A DNA stretch of 64,000 nucleotides from Lagopus muta (taxonomy: Eukaryota > Chordata > Aves > Galliformes > Phasianidae), in assembly GCF_023343835.1 (NCBI RefSeq), contig NC_064443.1:3596001-3660000 (forward strand), written 5' to 3'. Shown piece after piece: positions 21,799-36,209 of this stretch. The first letter of the stretch is position 1. The number at the start of each line of letters is the position of its first letter. The notes under the pieces were generated by a model that worked only from the letters and a program-made list of their open reading frames with translations, was not told the origin of the DNA and searched no databases. Made by a program: the position numbers and the translations under genes.

Positions 21799-24359
21799 CA
21801 ACCAATAATCGTACTTCAGTGAAATAAAGTTAGAGAGTAGGGGTGGGAATGGGATTTTATTTGCTGCGTTTTCTTCCTAAAATAGACAAACTTCTTGTGA
21901 TCTCGAAATGTTAAGCAAACTAAAAGCAATGGAGGCTGAGATGAGGTTTCTGATGGTGCTGCAATGCTTGCTGGACACCAGCCCAATGCCATGTGCAGTT
22001 ACTTCCAGAGGTAGTAGTAAGTTTGTTTGCAATACTTGGTAATTAAGGTTCATATTTCAGAAAGCTTAATGGTAGTTTAATTATATATGCTGTTTGAGCT
22101 GTGCCATATAGTGTCTGTTGAAAAGCCTGAGGCGGGTGGAAAGGTGAGAATAAAAGGTGGTGGTAATGGTTATGTTACCGTGTAAATGGCTGTGCATTTT
22201 GCCATCAGCTCTTTTTAATTTGGAACTTAAGCCATTAAACTACGATCATGCATACTTCATTTGTTTGTTTTCATCAGTCATAATAAATACAAACTTGTAG
22301 TTTAACTTAAAGTTTTTGCTTGGGCAGAGTTTCGTATTAGTTGCTGTGTTCATAGCAACCGCTCTGCTTTTCCCATGGGAGGCTGGGTTTTCTGTAAGGT
22401 GTGTGAGAGGCTCACTGCAAAATACGTGCAGGGCAGCCTGGGCCCTGCCTGCAGCCCTCACAGGGGAGCACTGCCTGCCTGCCCTGCACCCGCTTGGTTT
22501 TGTGGCCTCTTGTGTTCTGCTTCATGTGCAGAGAAGCTTCCTGGGAAGCTCTAACTGGAATGGCATTCTCCTTTTCCATACACAGCCTGTAACTTCTGCT
22601 TATTTAGTGAATGTAAGAACTGGGATTTTAACACGGTTGTTTGAATGGCGTATTTACTCAGTTTATTAACAAATGAATGATTACTTTAACTGAACTTTGT
22701 TCCTAGGGTGTGTTTCAAAGTTTCACAAAGCATTTAATGATTACTATTATGGCCATTAAATCATGATAATTTAACTAGTAAAAGGCTATGTTTTTCAATG
22801 ACTTTATACTGCTTTCAACTGAGAAGGTATAATGTTGTTGAATGTATAAAATATGACAGCCACTTACATCTTTTTTCAGATTGCAGTTCATGTCACTTAT
22901 TTTCTGTGTTCAGATTTTAATTTTTTCTTGAAATAGCAAGTTAACTAATTAGTAAATCAGTTGCACTACTGATATGCACTTGGCAATTCCTTAAGGTTTA
23001 GTGTGCAGTGTATTAAACTTGGAGCCTTTTACTGTGTGTAGTGGTGCAGACGCCTGGTGTGTTCAGCCAATTTCTTGAGCCTTTGCTCTGTGTGAAACTG
23101 GAGTGCATTGCAGCTGTGCCCCTGCAGTTGTGTTGCAGTGGTGTAAATCATGCACTGAAGCCTGGATCGTGAGACTGCTGTGTGTAAGAGGGGGAGGGAA
23201 GGACTGCATGTGTATGAAGAGGATGGAGTGGGGAATCAAAATTGTGTGTACTGTTGCATATTGCTTGATATAATCACACTGCTTACAGGAGGCACTGTAT
23301 GAGGATGGATTGAAATGCCTTTTCAGAACTCATGCTTGTATAGCTCAGAAATAAATTATCTCTGCGACCCAAAGTAACTCATTTGTTAATGTCAAGATTT
23401 AGGATATTAACTATATGTCAGGCAGGATATTTTTCCTTAGTACTTCTAACGAGGAGAAGTAGGTGTTGTGATTCAATTTGCTGAAACATTTACTAGAAGA
23501 AGGGTACTATAGGAATAAACGTTACCATCACACTACTAACGTGTTTAATGTGAATTATTTGTCTGCTACTGAAAGACATTGGAAACAGTATGTTTAATGA
23601 GACTGTCTACTACACTAAGAGGAAAATGTGTTTCACAATTGTGAAATAAGGCTGAGAAACAAAAGATACGGACAAAAAGTTGCATGATGCATTATAGAGT
23701 ATGTATTAGGGGTCAGAGAAGATAAGGTAAATTAGATTCTTTTGAACCCTCAGAATGAGTAAGATGTGTTGCTGATGACTTGTTTGTTGTTTCTTTCAGA
23801 GTTTAGCCTGTAATGTCAGCTAAATGCTGAGGAATGCTCTTCCTCCCAGTTATATTTCCTTTCAACGTTTTTATGATGCTTTTACCCATTCCTGATTCTT
23901 ACAACTATATAAAATCAAGAGATTACCTTCCCTAAGTAAACATTTGCATGCATTGGTTAGATCACATCTGTTTTCTTTTCCACATTAATCTTAAATAACC
24001 ATATTTCTGACAAGCCAGTAGGACTGGATTTTTGAGAGCTTGTTTCAGCTGATTTGAAATAATGAGCTATCAACACCACGTGGTTGACAATGACGATAGA
24101 TATTTTTTTTTTGGTGATGAAATCTGCTTCCACCATCTATTTTGTGGGTAAACTTCATGGTCAGTTGGAAAAGAGAGAAATACTGAACTTTCTGTAGAAA
24201 TTTAGGCTATTTTTTTTGAGATATTAAGCTAACTGCTGCTCTTCAGGTTGTTTTGTACGCTGACTTCAATAAGCTGAGTAATGTTTCTTTTCAGAGAAGG
24301 ACTCATATCTACTAAAGAAACTTAAATTCCTTTCACAGTGTTCTCTTTTTTTTTTTTAG
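21799..24359. other. Non-coding stretch
   Basis: A 22316-22669 frame of 117 codons is not protein-like and lies in a local G+C rise. No other repeat or exon was recognised. Confidence 0.45.
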
Positions 24360-24368
24360 GGGACTTTG
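24360..24368 (+). other. Candidate 9-nt microexon
   Basis: A 12-T tract ending in ag is followed by GGGACTTTG and then gtaagc. Nine bases would add three codons without shifting frame, the pattern of neural microexons. With many T-rich tracts in the window, one such pairing is expected by chance. Confidence 0.1.
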
Positions 24369-27300
24369 GTAAGCCTCTGAGTTGCTGTTCAATGCTGAAG
24401 GCTCTTACCTGGCAGCCTGTTTTCAGCAACGCAGTGTGACTTCATACAGCGTTCCTAGATGCCTTCTGCTGTCTTCATCTCTTTCTGCAGTAGAGAATTA
24501 GGTCTCTTAAATACCCATTCATAGAGGCTTTTGTATAGAATTTTTAATAGCGCTAGAAGCTGTTTGCAGTAGTGAATTTACTTATACCCCTTGCAATGAA
24601 ATTGAAATATTTTTTTCTTGTTGCAAGAATCTGCTCTTCTGTGGAGCAGATCATGAGCTGAGAAATTGGTTTTAAAAATCAGACAAAAACAACAGCAACA
24701 AAATTTGTCCACTGAATAAACCTGTTGTCAGGCCAATGACTGTACTACTTGTTTGTATTACATAGCTACACTAAAATGTTCATTTAAAGTGATTCATTTG
24801 CCTGAAGACCTGGTTCAGAAAGAATAAAGAGACCTGAGGTGTTGCGGGGACCTCTCCTCCTCTCTCCTGTGCTCTCCCCCAGCCTTGTTCATTCTAGTTT
24901 ATATATTAAAAAAAAAAAAAAAAGAATACTATCAGTGGCAACCTCGCCAGCATTTCAAATTACCTAGACTTGGGATAGAGTGGTAGGAGCTGATAAGCAA
25001 TTCTGGAGATCTGCCAACAAAATGATCTGATTTTTAATTTTTTCCCTCCATCTGCTGTACACGTGCTGTCTCCATTGCTAGATAAAGGCCTTCCCCCACA
25101 GAAAATTCTTTGTCCCTGGAGAGATGGTGCCAAATCCATTATCTTTCTCCCATTTCCTTCGCCAGTGGAAGCAAGTACAGTAGTCAGAAAAGCAATCTAT
25201 TTTTGAAATTTATTTTTAAAAAATTCATCCATCTTATTATTTTAAGAGGGTATTTACTTAATGTTCCATTTATTTCTGACTGACCTCTTTAATGTTAGCT
25301 CCTTCTGAAACACTTGTCAAAATATACTGAATGCTATTAAATTTCATAGTTCTTTTACCATGCACTGTGATCTGCCTCCACACTTGCAGGGATGTGCTGA
25401 AGGCATTTGACATTAGAATGTCAGTGTTTGTAAAGAAAGGTCAAGCAATCTTTTGGAAATTATTTTTCTGAAATTGGAATTATTCATCAAGGTGATGAAG
25501 TGCTACAGAGAAAGAAATGTGGTTGATTGCAGTTATTGCTTTCTGTGTGAAAGAACAAAGACCTTTGTATTTTTTTATAGATGTTCTTGGGTATTTTTTC
25601 CCCAGAAAAACCTGCCTGTTCATTGATTTGGTCAGGTTTCCTGGTATGCCTTTGTACTTGATGGAAGAAAATATAAATTGCAGTGCATGTGTCTTGTCAT
25701 AACTAAATGGCTGAGATATTCACTAGTGCAGCAAATTTTAAGTTGTTTTCATTTGTTTTCCCCTCTCTGCCAAGAAATAAGCACGTGGCTTTAGTTGCTG
25801 TAATATGGTAATGTTGACCCTTTACTGACTACTAGACAAACTTCTTTCCACGATCAAAGTGGAGGCAAGCTTTGCAACAGCAGTATTTGCTACCTGTGTT
25901 AGGAACCCCAAGCCAGCTGCTAGCATTGCAGTCCAGATGAGGAAGATTGCAGACATATGCAACATATATGCAGGCTTACATAGATAAGTATATTGTTCAG
26001 TAGGAGAAAAATAACTTTGATTTCCTTGTGCTCTGACACACATCAGCTGAATTTATTCTGTCATCATTGCTCTTATATCTCAGTGGAGACCACGTTAAGC
26101 CAAAATTTTGTTGAGTGTGAAACGAGATTTGAGCACAGCTGCTGGTAGTCCTCCATGAACTATAGTGAAAGTGGAGTGTTAAATCCAAAATGGCAGTATG
26201 CTGCTTTCCAGAACACAGCTAGTGACTATTAATAATGTTGCCATTTTCCATCTCATATGAGAGGATGTGCTCTGGACCATGCCTGCAGCTTGTGAAGAAG
26301 CTGCTAAAAAAGTTCCTGCTTGAGCAACAGGAGTTAGTTGTAGCATGGGGACTTGGCTCTAGGTTGTGCCCTGCAGCACTACTGGCTGACTTCATCACTG
26401 AGTTGTAGGGACAGGATGTTTAGAAAATAGATAGGAAACTGAGCTGTGTCATCTGTCCTAACTAGATGTTGCATAGATCTCACAACTTGCATTTGCAATG
26501 CACCCTTTTCTCTGAAAGCTGCCGTTAGATAACAATTTCCACACTTTGTGATTCAAAATATAGTCAAAAGTTACTTTAACTATTGAAGGCTCCTCTTATT
26601 CCTAGTGCAGAGAAATCTGTAATTAAGATCTTCAATCTCAGAATCAGGAGTTTTGTATGATGTGTCATGGTTTTGTATTATTCTGGTGGCTTTCTGCAGA
26701 AGTAAATGCACATCTAAGTAACGTGGATTCTCTGATATTTAGCAAAGAGTGTTTTACAATACGTAGAGGTTATATATTCTCATTTGAATGAAATGGGGGC
26801 TTGAATGTAGTGTAGTGTGGTCTCTAGTGGATATCTTCTGAAGTTTGATCACAACTACAGCTTGTTTTTTCTTGCTTCTGTCTGTCTTGAGGGAATATTT
26901 TGTGTGTGGTTCTGCCTCTCCATCTCTTTTATCTTAATGGATGGTACATACTGTACTGCCTTCTGTGTTCACAAAAGCAGGTGATGAGGAACGGCTCAGC
27001 TCATCATGCCTACACAGCCATTCATTTTAATTAAAATTCAGCTGACTCTCTGCTTTCTTATTTGTATAAATGACTGACTTTAATTTGACCTGGAACATGA
27101 AGGGATTTCAGACTTCAGTTAACTGTTGAAAGTTGCAATTTTTATTGGAGTATGTGAGGAATGGGAACTGATGAACCATTTCTATTGCAGAAATCCCTGT
27201 TTGAGCTCTGAGAGCTGGGTGTGACAGGCCTCAGCATCTTATCTTTGAAACATAAAATGAAAATAGTGTTAGATTTGTAGTAGGTAAGAGGAGTTATCTG

Positions 27301-27457
27301 GAATGAAGGCAGCAATTTAATTATGCCAATGGTAATTGTAAGTCTGAACTTTGATATAATTTTAGCAGAATAGTCTTCTACTCAATTCCTCAAGATGTGT
27401 TTTCTGGGGACTCTAAGAACATGATTTTTTTTTTTTTTTTTTTTAATGCTATTTCAG
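24369..27457. other. Non-coding stretch
   Basis: A poly-A run at 24908-24923 and a poly-T run of 20 at 27425-27444, which serves as the polypyrimidine tract of the next candidate. No transposon or RNA gene was recognised. Confidence 0.5.
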
Positions 27458-27753
27458 CTACTACTTCCAGCATGCAGCATTCCCTGAGTCGTTTCAAAGA
27501 TTGACCCTGTGTAGGCTGTACTGACCTTGGAGATGAAAGGCCTGAAGATTAATGCCAGCTCTGCAAAGAGAGAGGAAGGGACTTCAGGTGAACTGAAACG
27601 TTGTAGTGACTGAGTGAACTGATGGAGGGGAATGCCTTCAGCATCCTCAAAGTTGGTGAGGATAAGTAGGCTAGCTTCTGTTTATTAAGATGTAATTCAG
27701 TGAGCCAGACTTGCTTAGAGCCATTCAGCATCAAGGCAGCTGAAGATCTACAG
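27458..27753 (+). other. Candidate exon with alternative donors (27587 or 27753)
   Basis: A 20-T tract and ctatttcag form the acceptor. Two donors follow: TTCAG with gtgaac after 27587 and TACAG with gtaagg after 27753, the second close to consensus. All frames are closed in the first 75 bases, so any coding would begin inside: an ATG at 27533 has G at -3 and reads MKGLKINASSAKREEGTS up to the first donor, leaving a phase-1 codon; without that splice it meets a stop after 26 codons. This pattern fits a second 5' exon containing a start codon, or a non-coding RNA exon. The peptide is unrecognised. Confidence 0.25.
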
Positions 27754-30700
27754 GTAAGGGGGCAGAAGAGGTCAGAATGACTTCTAGCTTCAGACTGTGA
27801 AGCCTACCAGTTACAAATGAATGTGCTTCGGAAATGTTGGAAATAGAGAATAGAGATTGTGACTGATTATTGTTGAAAGGGTAAGGACACTAACATAAAA
27901 ATATCATTCTTCTCTTTTTAAATATTGAACTGCTAATGAAGCTCCTAAAGCAGGAGTAAAAGGATGCATTCCTACATGAAAAGATAATGTCTTTCTTTCC
28001 CTAATGATTTTTTTTTGGCATGTTGAGATGGTCCTGCCTCTGCAAGAAAAAAGACTAAAATTGCAAGCTATTTCCATTTTAAAGAGAGAGGATGTAGAAA
28101 AGAATTGAAACTCTGGGGGGCTTAGTGAAGGCAAAGAATTCAATAGCAGGTTCCAGTAAGAGTAAGAAGTTGTGACCTTAGACGACTAGAAATCAGCCTG
28201 GTAGGAAACAATTGAATCTGGAAGGATTTCACTGCATAGGAGCAGTAGTTCTTAAACACAGAAAGCAAACAAAAAAAAGCCCTATTAAGAATGGGGAAAA
28301 AAAACAACTGAAAATCTGAAACCCCCAAAAACAAACAAACCCCCCACCTCCAAACTCAACAAACCAATGACCAGATAATCCATGTAATCAATTTTTTATT
28401 ATCTGTAAATGTGGTGGGTTTTTTTTTTTTTTTTTTTCCCCAATTTAAGTCTGGACATGGTGGAAGAGAGTTTTCCAACTGGCTTTCTTCAGAGACGAGC
28501 AAGCAGACTTGACCCTCTCTAACCAGAGGATGATAGAACTAACTGGTTGTTGTCTAACATACTCTGAAAAATACAGTAAAAAACATGTGAGAAATCTTTC
28601 TCATACTGGAAGGAGACAACGTTGTTGGATACCAATGTAAAGTTGTGCAAATAACATAGAAAAAAGTTTTTAGACATTGCACAGATATTTGGTCACTTGA
28701 ATAGCAAGGAAATCAAACTGCAGGAGGATGCAGTCCGTTTGTGCATTTACACGCTATATTTTGCCTCTAACCACAAACAAAGGTAGAGTGGGTTGTGTTA
28801 AGATGACAGCAGTGAACCATAGGCTGAATGAATGTAATGGTAGCAATGGGTGCACGTAGTGTGTAATGTTCCCTAATGGGGTGGATGTTTAAACCAATGA
28901 GGGCTTCCAGTTTAATTGTCAGAATATATCCTTGATTCAGTTCTCTTTTGTTCTTAATTTTGAAGGAGTGTTGAAAATTCTCTTTATAAATCTTCTGCAC
29001 CTGTTTACAAGGCACAGCTCTGAATAATGCTGAGTCAGAGTAACTGTGAGAAAACAGGTGAAATATTTGGTGCTAGGGCATGGAGAACTTCTAGGACTGT
29101 CTCAGCAAAAGAATGGATTGTAATCAGTGAAATCGAGTGAGTAAACTCAATCTTCTGTCATTTCTGAATTCTGTCTAATGCCAGCAACAAATTCCATGAA
29201 AATTTGTCAATGTAAATAGTGAGATTGTGGCAAGAGCCCTCTCAAGAGCTCTAAGCTGTTAACCACAAGAAATTCAGCTTGCTGTGCTTGATCTGCCTTC
29301 CAGTTCCTGCTGGCCTGTGATGACAGCATATGTACTGTTGTGTTGGACAGGAGCACTGCAGTGATGAAAGCAGGTTCCAGGTTGCTTAGTATGTGAGACA
29401 ATGACTGCTTATTATCATCACGCAAGTGGGAGAGCTTTTGAGAGCAATTGGTTTAAACAGATTGCATTTGTTTTCCCATGTGTACCACTGCCATATGCCA
29501 GAGGGAAGTTTAACTGTGTAGCAATCTCTGCTTTTCAGTCAGATGCATTTGTGCTGTGCTTAAGTTTTCAAATAGTTCCCTTGGAGCTTACCAGACACTT
29601 CAAAAGAACTATTTGATGAATAGTTGTCTTTATTGTTCTCTGGACTGCACAGGCATGTTTGCAAGCATGTACTTTTGTTAGTTAAAGAAACGGAGAAGAA
29701 ATGTGTGGTTTCTCTATAGCGGTATGTGATGTTCTTGTTGACTGTGATGTGGATGTGACTGATGTATGTGGATAATGTTCTACGGAAATACTTTAAGGAC
29801 GGACTTGAAATACAAAAGCTTTTTTTTAAGTATAGCTACATTATTTAATTTTAAAGCAGTCAGAAGTAGATGAAGCATATTTTTCTGTACTCCTCTGATA
29901 TGTATTTGTTGTAGTTACGTGCAACTTGTCATATCATAGGTATTATTGTTTTGAAACAGCGAGGAGATGAAATCTGGTGGATTGCTTAATTTTGACCCAG
30001 CTGTAATTTCTGCCTGAGAGCGCTTCAGATTCAATGAAAAATAAATGTTTATAACACTATTTATAGTGTATATAGAGGAATGTCACTTTTGTGTATGTTG
30101 TGCTTTTCCTCTGTTCCTTTCATGTTAGATCTGACTGACCACCTCCAGTCTGCAGAAATTCTCTTGATGAGAGTCCCTTGTCTGCTTGAGACTCGATCAT
30201 GTAAACCGTGCTATGTTGAGAGCATCCAGAGCAGTGTTTTGAGAGCATGCTAGTTCAGGTGTGATTCTTATTTTCACCAATCTTTTTTGTTTTTAAAGGA
30301 TCTTGAAACAGTTCCACCCTCCAGTGATTTTTTTTTTCTTTTTTTTTTTTTTTTTCCCCTCACTATTTCTTTCACATTAATCTACTGGGGAGATTGTCAA
30401 GATCTAGAAAATTGCCCAGGTGATAAATCCAAAATGGACTTTAATTCACTTCTGTTGAATATTAAACTTTCTTATTTGAATTTAGAAGTATTTTTGAGAC
30501 AGACTGGAACTGTCTCAACTACTGTTTTTCAATATGAAAGAAAGGTTTCTCTGTCCAGAAATGTATTTTACATACTGACCTTACATAAGCATGAAGTGCA
30601 AATTAGAAGTTATAATTTGAGCTACTTATAGTAGGCATATATCTATCTATATCTATATCTATGTGGTGGTGGAGGCTAGATAGTAAATGCATATAGATGC

Positions 30701-33700
30701 TGATGAGAAGGTTTTTGACGCTTCTGTTACCTTTAGTTTCCACTGCTTTTTGAAGTTATCTTTTTCTGCAGTACAGCAGTGAAGCCTGACTTGCTATTAC
30801 TGTGCACAGGCTAGAAAAAGCTCAATGTCATCAAAACACTGGGCTGATATTACTGGCATCTTGGATTTTGGCAGATTGAGCAGTGACAGGGTTAGAGGTG
30901 GTGGTGCTTCTTCAGTGAACAATAAAGGGATTGATTCATCTGACCAAAGAAACACTGACAGACACAATTTGCATTTCGTTGCTTATATTTGCAGTTAGAA
31001 TGAAAAAGGGATATTTTCAACCAGAGTATGCTGTAGGAGTTCATTGAATGAGGGCTTACTGTGGTTCTAAAAAGATCATCCCGGTCTGTGAAAGATTTTA
31101 GTTATCAAAATTGAGATGGTGGTCAAGATTCCACTCCAAAAATTCTTTTAATGGGATTCATTAAAGTAACTTGGGGAGGTTCTTTTCCCTAGGTTTGTGA
31201 AAGCTTTTTGCCATTTCAGTGAGATTCCTTCAGTACTGCCTCTTCGTTTTGTCTGTAACGAATGAACTTCACAGAATGGGGGAAAGAGTGCCTGTAGCCT
31301 TTCTTAACTTTTTCACACTTTGTTACTTAACTTAAAATTACTGGAACGCAAACTTGGCATCTGTTGAATGTTACAGGTGGGTGGCCTGGCCTAAACAAAC
31401 AAGGTGTAATGGGCAATCTCCATATTTGAGGTTCACTGGCATCTTTGTGTTCTTGTAATAAATTCATGTAGAGTCATCTACATGAGGAAGAAAAGTCAAA
31501 ATCATGAATTTGGGTATAATTATCCTAGCCCAGTCTGTAGGAGAAAATAGCATACCTTGAGGGTAACTGGGACCATGGCTGTTTACAGTGCTTGGTAATT
31601 ATTTCCTTTTGTAGTAAAACCGTAACACTAGGGATTATGGGGTAATAGGTGAACTTAAATACGTGCTCTGATCCTGTATTGACCAGCTCTACTGACCTGC
31701 TTTGGGTTAAATCAGCAGCTCTCAGATACGATTACAGACTTGCCAGCAGTAGTGGGAAACTGGGTTAAAGTGCACGAAGTTCTGTGTTTTGTCTCACAAG
31801 TTACAGTTATGTAATGTCTTTGTATGTGCCTATCCTTACTGATAGGCTGTTCTGTACATCTGTAGAACTTTATCTGCAGATTGACAGTAGATGCATACTT
31901 TCCATAAAGTCTAACAGATTGTGAATGTACTTACATTCATGGTGGGGGGTGTCTGTAAACATTTCATGCTTTATGTGAGATCATAAGGCTTTGTTATTTT
32001 AAGGCATTGCTATCTTGGCTAATATATTAGCCGCTCAATATTATTCTGCTAACTTGTATTCCAAGGTCTTTTTCTTTCTTGATAGATCTAAAGGTCAGGC
32101 AGGAGAGGTTCACCTAGAGGAAGAAGCTACAGTAATGTTTTCAGATGTGTCATTGCTATCAAAACGTTAGTTTCCAGGGTTAGCATGAAATTAAAGGGAT
32201 TAAATAACTCTGCATTCTTATTCCTTACTGCTTTGTATGGCTCCAGTGAAGTTAATTTGATGTGCTAATGCAGTCATTTGTATGGTGAGTCTTATAAAAA
32301 AAAAAAATAATAATAAAATTGAAAGCCTTGTCTAAATATTTATACTACTGTTTATTTTCCTTTTTCTATTCCTTCAAAGGCTGAATTATGCATTTAAAAC
32401 TATTTGTGGTAGAAATTTGAATTCTGCTCATCTTGCATATGTTTTAGGAAAACAGTGCTTGATCCACTGAACACCTTCCTATAGGAGTTTCCTACCTTCT
32501 TAGTGTTTTTCTTCTGTCAGGTTATGTATCCTTTTCTTAAGACTTGGGTGTTACTGTAGTGGCTGGAGTTGATTAAGTAATTTGGTGTGTTGAATTTATT
32601 TTCAAAAATGCAGGCACTGCTTATTCTCTTTCTGACTGCCACGGCACTGGTCTTGTATGCTTGAAAGAGTTTGGTTTTGTGGTTTGCATGAAACATCATG
32701 CAGGTCCTTTCCCAGTTACAACTAATTCAGCAGTTGATGTATCCCTCTACTACATCTAACTAATCCTGCTGGCTCCAAGCCCGTGTGAAAGAACATGTTT
32801 GTGTTGTTTATCTAGGAGCGTAGAAAGGGGAAAAGAGTCTTGTCTTTCTTGACAGTCTTGTCAGATTCCCCTTTCCCCTCTTGCTTTTATTGGAGCCAAT
32901 TTCTCTCCATAAGTCCAAATGACAACTAGTGCATGCTCAGAGATGCAGACTACAGTTTTGATGAAAATTTTTGGAATATGGTAGTATTTGAATACTTCAG
33001 GGTGAAAGGCAGGCAATATTTTACTAGGAGAATAGTGAACATGGACACATTTCCTTGCCTTCTGAGGAGAATTGCAGGGTTTAAATTCGGACTTTGTTTT
33101 TTGCTTAAATTGATTTCAATTGTCTTTTCCTTCCTTTGCTATCAATGCAATTAAGAGGCTTTATTGCATTTAAAGATACTTCTTACAGATTAATAGAATG
33201 TTATTTTAATGTGTCAAATACTTGTCATGTTTGATTGTAGTTCTAGGCTTTGTGTAACTTGTATTTGCATGTAATTTGTACCTGATTCTTTGTAAACCAT
33301 CTGATATGTGACTTTCTCCTCTTTTACTTTACTGTTCAGATGAAGATCATTTGCTGTCACTCTGCTTCACTGGGATGTGAAATATGATTCATGAGAGGTG
33401 CTTCCATTCTAAGAAAAGTGGATTTATTCAATTTCACGTTATTTTAGTTTCTACCTGTCAGTAGACTTGCCCGTTTTTCTCTGATTTATCCACTATCATT
33501 GTCAAGTGGGAGGTGGTCTTTGAAATCAGTCTTTGCTCTGCTCTGCTTAGTGGAGTAAGTTTGAACATCTGAGCTATTAATGCAACTTAGGTTGCGTTAG
33601 TGCATTAAATGCAACTCAATTTCTTTTAGGCATCTCTGCCTGGATGGTTACAGCTTGTATTCAGTTAGGCAATAGGTGACTTTTATCTAAGAATCTGCAT

Positions 33701-36209
33701 GAGTGCAGGATTGGACAAGAAAGCAGCTATCCAAAACACTAAGCTTGAGCAAATGTATTTATTCAGTAACAGACTCTTGCCTTCAAACCTTCTCCTGTGT
33801 TCATCCAGAAGGAATCAAAAGATGTATCTTTCTACAGATTGTTTAGGAGTTGCCACAGTTGCATAAGCCATGAAATAATCCTCTGTTTGTTTGTATTATA
33901 TTCCAGAAGAATATTTTTATCTTTTAAGGGAGGAAATTCTAACTTTTATTATAAAATCACTGTTAATAAAACTTCCTTTCTCCATAAAAATCCAACTGCA
34001 GACTAAAATTCTCTAACAGAAATTTGAGATGAGACTTTCTTCATTTATTAATTGCTGGAGTTCTACTGCAGTTCTCGACTTGCAGTTCATCCTCTTGGTA
34101 AGTCTGCTCAAGATGGCCATTGCTTTCTGATACACAGCGATAATCTTACAAAAGCTTAAATGCATTCTAGCAGATTTAATTTTCAAACAAAACACTCAAG
34201 GTGTATTTTATTACCATTTCTTTAAATTACATGTGATAAGCACTGCATTTGTGATGTTACACTCACTATATGTGAACTGGAAGTAGCTGATGCCCAGCTA
34301 ACTTCCATATCCAAGGAACCAGCAAAAAATACCATAGTGAATATTTGAAACTTTTCAAGATAGAGTCCAAAAGTTGACATAAACAGCAAATGCTGTTCCT
34401 TAAGGAATCTTAAAACTTGAGGAGATTCTCATATTCTTAACTTTGTTATAAAGAGCATGAAGTATGGAAAATTCACTTAAACACTAGAACTGAGTTCCAG
34501 CCTTCTTGACCTTCCTTTTTAAGTGGTGGTTGCCATCCGAGGCAGTTAATATGAATTTAGTGAGTTTGTATTTAATATGAGTTGAGTAAATGACACTGCA
34601 ATGCGCTGTTGGCTAGTGGTACCTTTTTTTTTTTTGACTCTGTAATTTCTATGTTGGTTTATATGTAATTTATATGTTGGTTTTAAAGATTTATGATTCA
34701 TCTAGAAAAACTTGTGTGTTGTTCACAAATTTCTTGGGACCTTTTACAGTGGAGCCCAATTGGGAGTTACTGCAGGGTAATATTCTTAACAAAAGAAATC
34801 TCATGGTAGCCCACTGAAGGAAGAAACTTCAGTTTCTTATGGCCAAAACAGTGTAAATAGGTGCAAGTTTAATGTTTTCCAGAAGGCAAAGTATATTGAA
34901 ATATATCACTGGTAGTGTATTGTTTTGAGTTAAACAGTGATTTGCTTTGAAATCAGGTTCTGCAGTTTGATTCTCTCTTGATTTATCAATTTTATAAAAC
35001 CATTCTCTCATTGAAATGAGTGGATAGTAATTGGGAGCACTGTCTGGCAAAAATAGAATAATCTTTATTGGCGTATAAAGAAGAAGGTAAGTGAGAGAAA
35101 AATATCAGAAGGTTTGGAGAAAGTTGAAGCATGTAATATCCCTTTTTATTTTTTCTTAGAGAATCCAGGAGAGTCTATCCGTAATCAACTCCCTTTGTAA
35201 TTTCAAAATAGTAGTGCACACTTGAGGAAGAAAGGCACATGCTAATAAATACTTTAATAATTTAAATGAATTTGACTTGGATAGGCGTGATGAAAATGCT
35301 TTCCTTGGCTATTTAAAAAATTCTCTGAAGTAAAATATAATTTACTGCAATTTGATTCAGAGAACATGTTAGAAGGAAAACTACCCAGGGAATTGGATGG
35401 TGTGTGTGGGAATCAATTCTGCTTTTCTTTGTAGAAAGTTGTGGTTTAGCAGTGGGATGTGGGAGAGAATTGAGGAGGGGGGGAGGAGAAGATCTCATGG
35501 GTAGAGATAAAACTACTTAGCACTGTAGAGAACGGGTAAAAGATAATAGGTGAGATGAGATGTAGAATTATAAAGGGATGCAAGCAGAACAGTGTTCTTG
35601 TTAAATTTTTAACCTTCAGTGTATGGAGTTACCTCTTATAAGATGTACTGGCTCCAAGCTTGTAAGCTCGTGGAGGACCACGTAGCTAGCTAATAATTCT
35701 TGGATAATGATCTTAGAAAACATGGAAGAGAAGGAAAAGCTAAGGAAAATTTGTAGGGTACAGTTCATCCAAGAATGATATGTTTGGGAAAGGTGATCTG
35801 TAGGGGGGGGAAAAAGGAGTTGGAAATGAAAACTATCAGCTGGCAACATGATTTTTCTAAACACATGGGCTGTGAAAAGATGATGTTGATCTGTTGTTCC
35901 TTGTGATTTAGCGAGCACAGCACAAGAAATCATCTTTGAATGAGTTTCTGAAGATTTAAATGGGGTAGTGGTGAGGAGAATAGCTGAACACTTCAGGAGT
36001 TGAAATGCTGGTGTAGGCGGCCTGTGAAGGCTGTGTGAAAGATTGTAACTGGGACTAGAGGCACATCATCAGGCATTCTTTTTATATCTGCTATATTCTT
36101 CTGAAGCTATAGGAAAAGATAGTGAGCTTCCTTCTTGTCAGTTGTGTTTATCAGGTATAAGAAAATTTCACTTCATGCTTCTCGTGCCCCTTATGTTTAC
36201 ACAGACTTT
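27754..36209. other. Non-coding stretch
   Basis: T-rich tracts at 28419-28437 and 30328-30355 and an (ATCTAT)n-like run at 30638-30662. A strong acceptor at 33339 precedes a 15-codon frame with no donor, and a donor-like aaggtaagtg lies near 35085 without a paired acceptor. No transposon or RNA gene was recognised. Confidence 0.45.
30638..30662. repeat. Short (ATCTAT)n microsatellite
   Basis: Interrupted repeats of atctat span about 25 bases. Confidence 0.8.
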
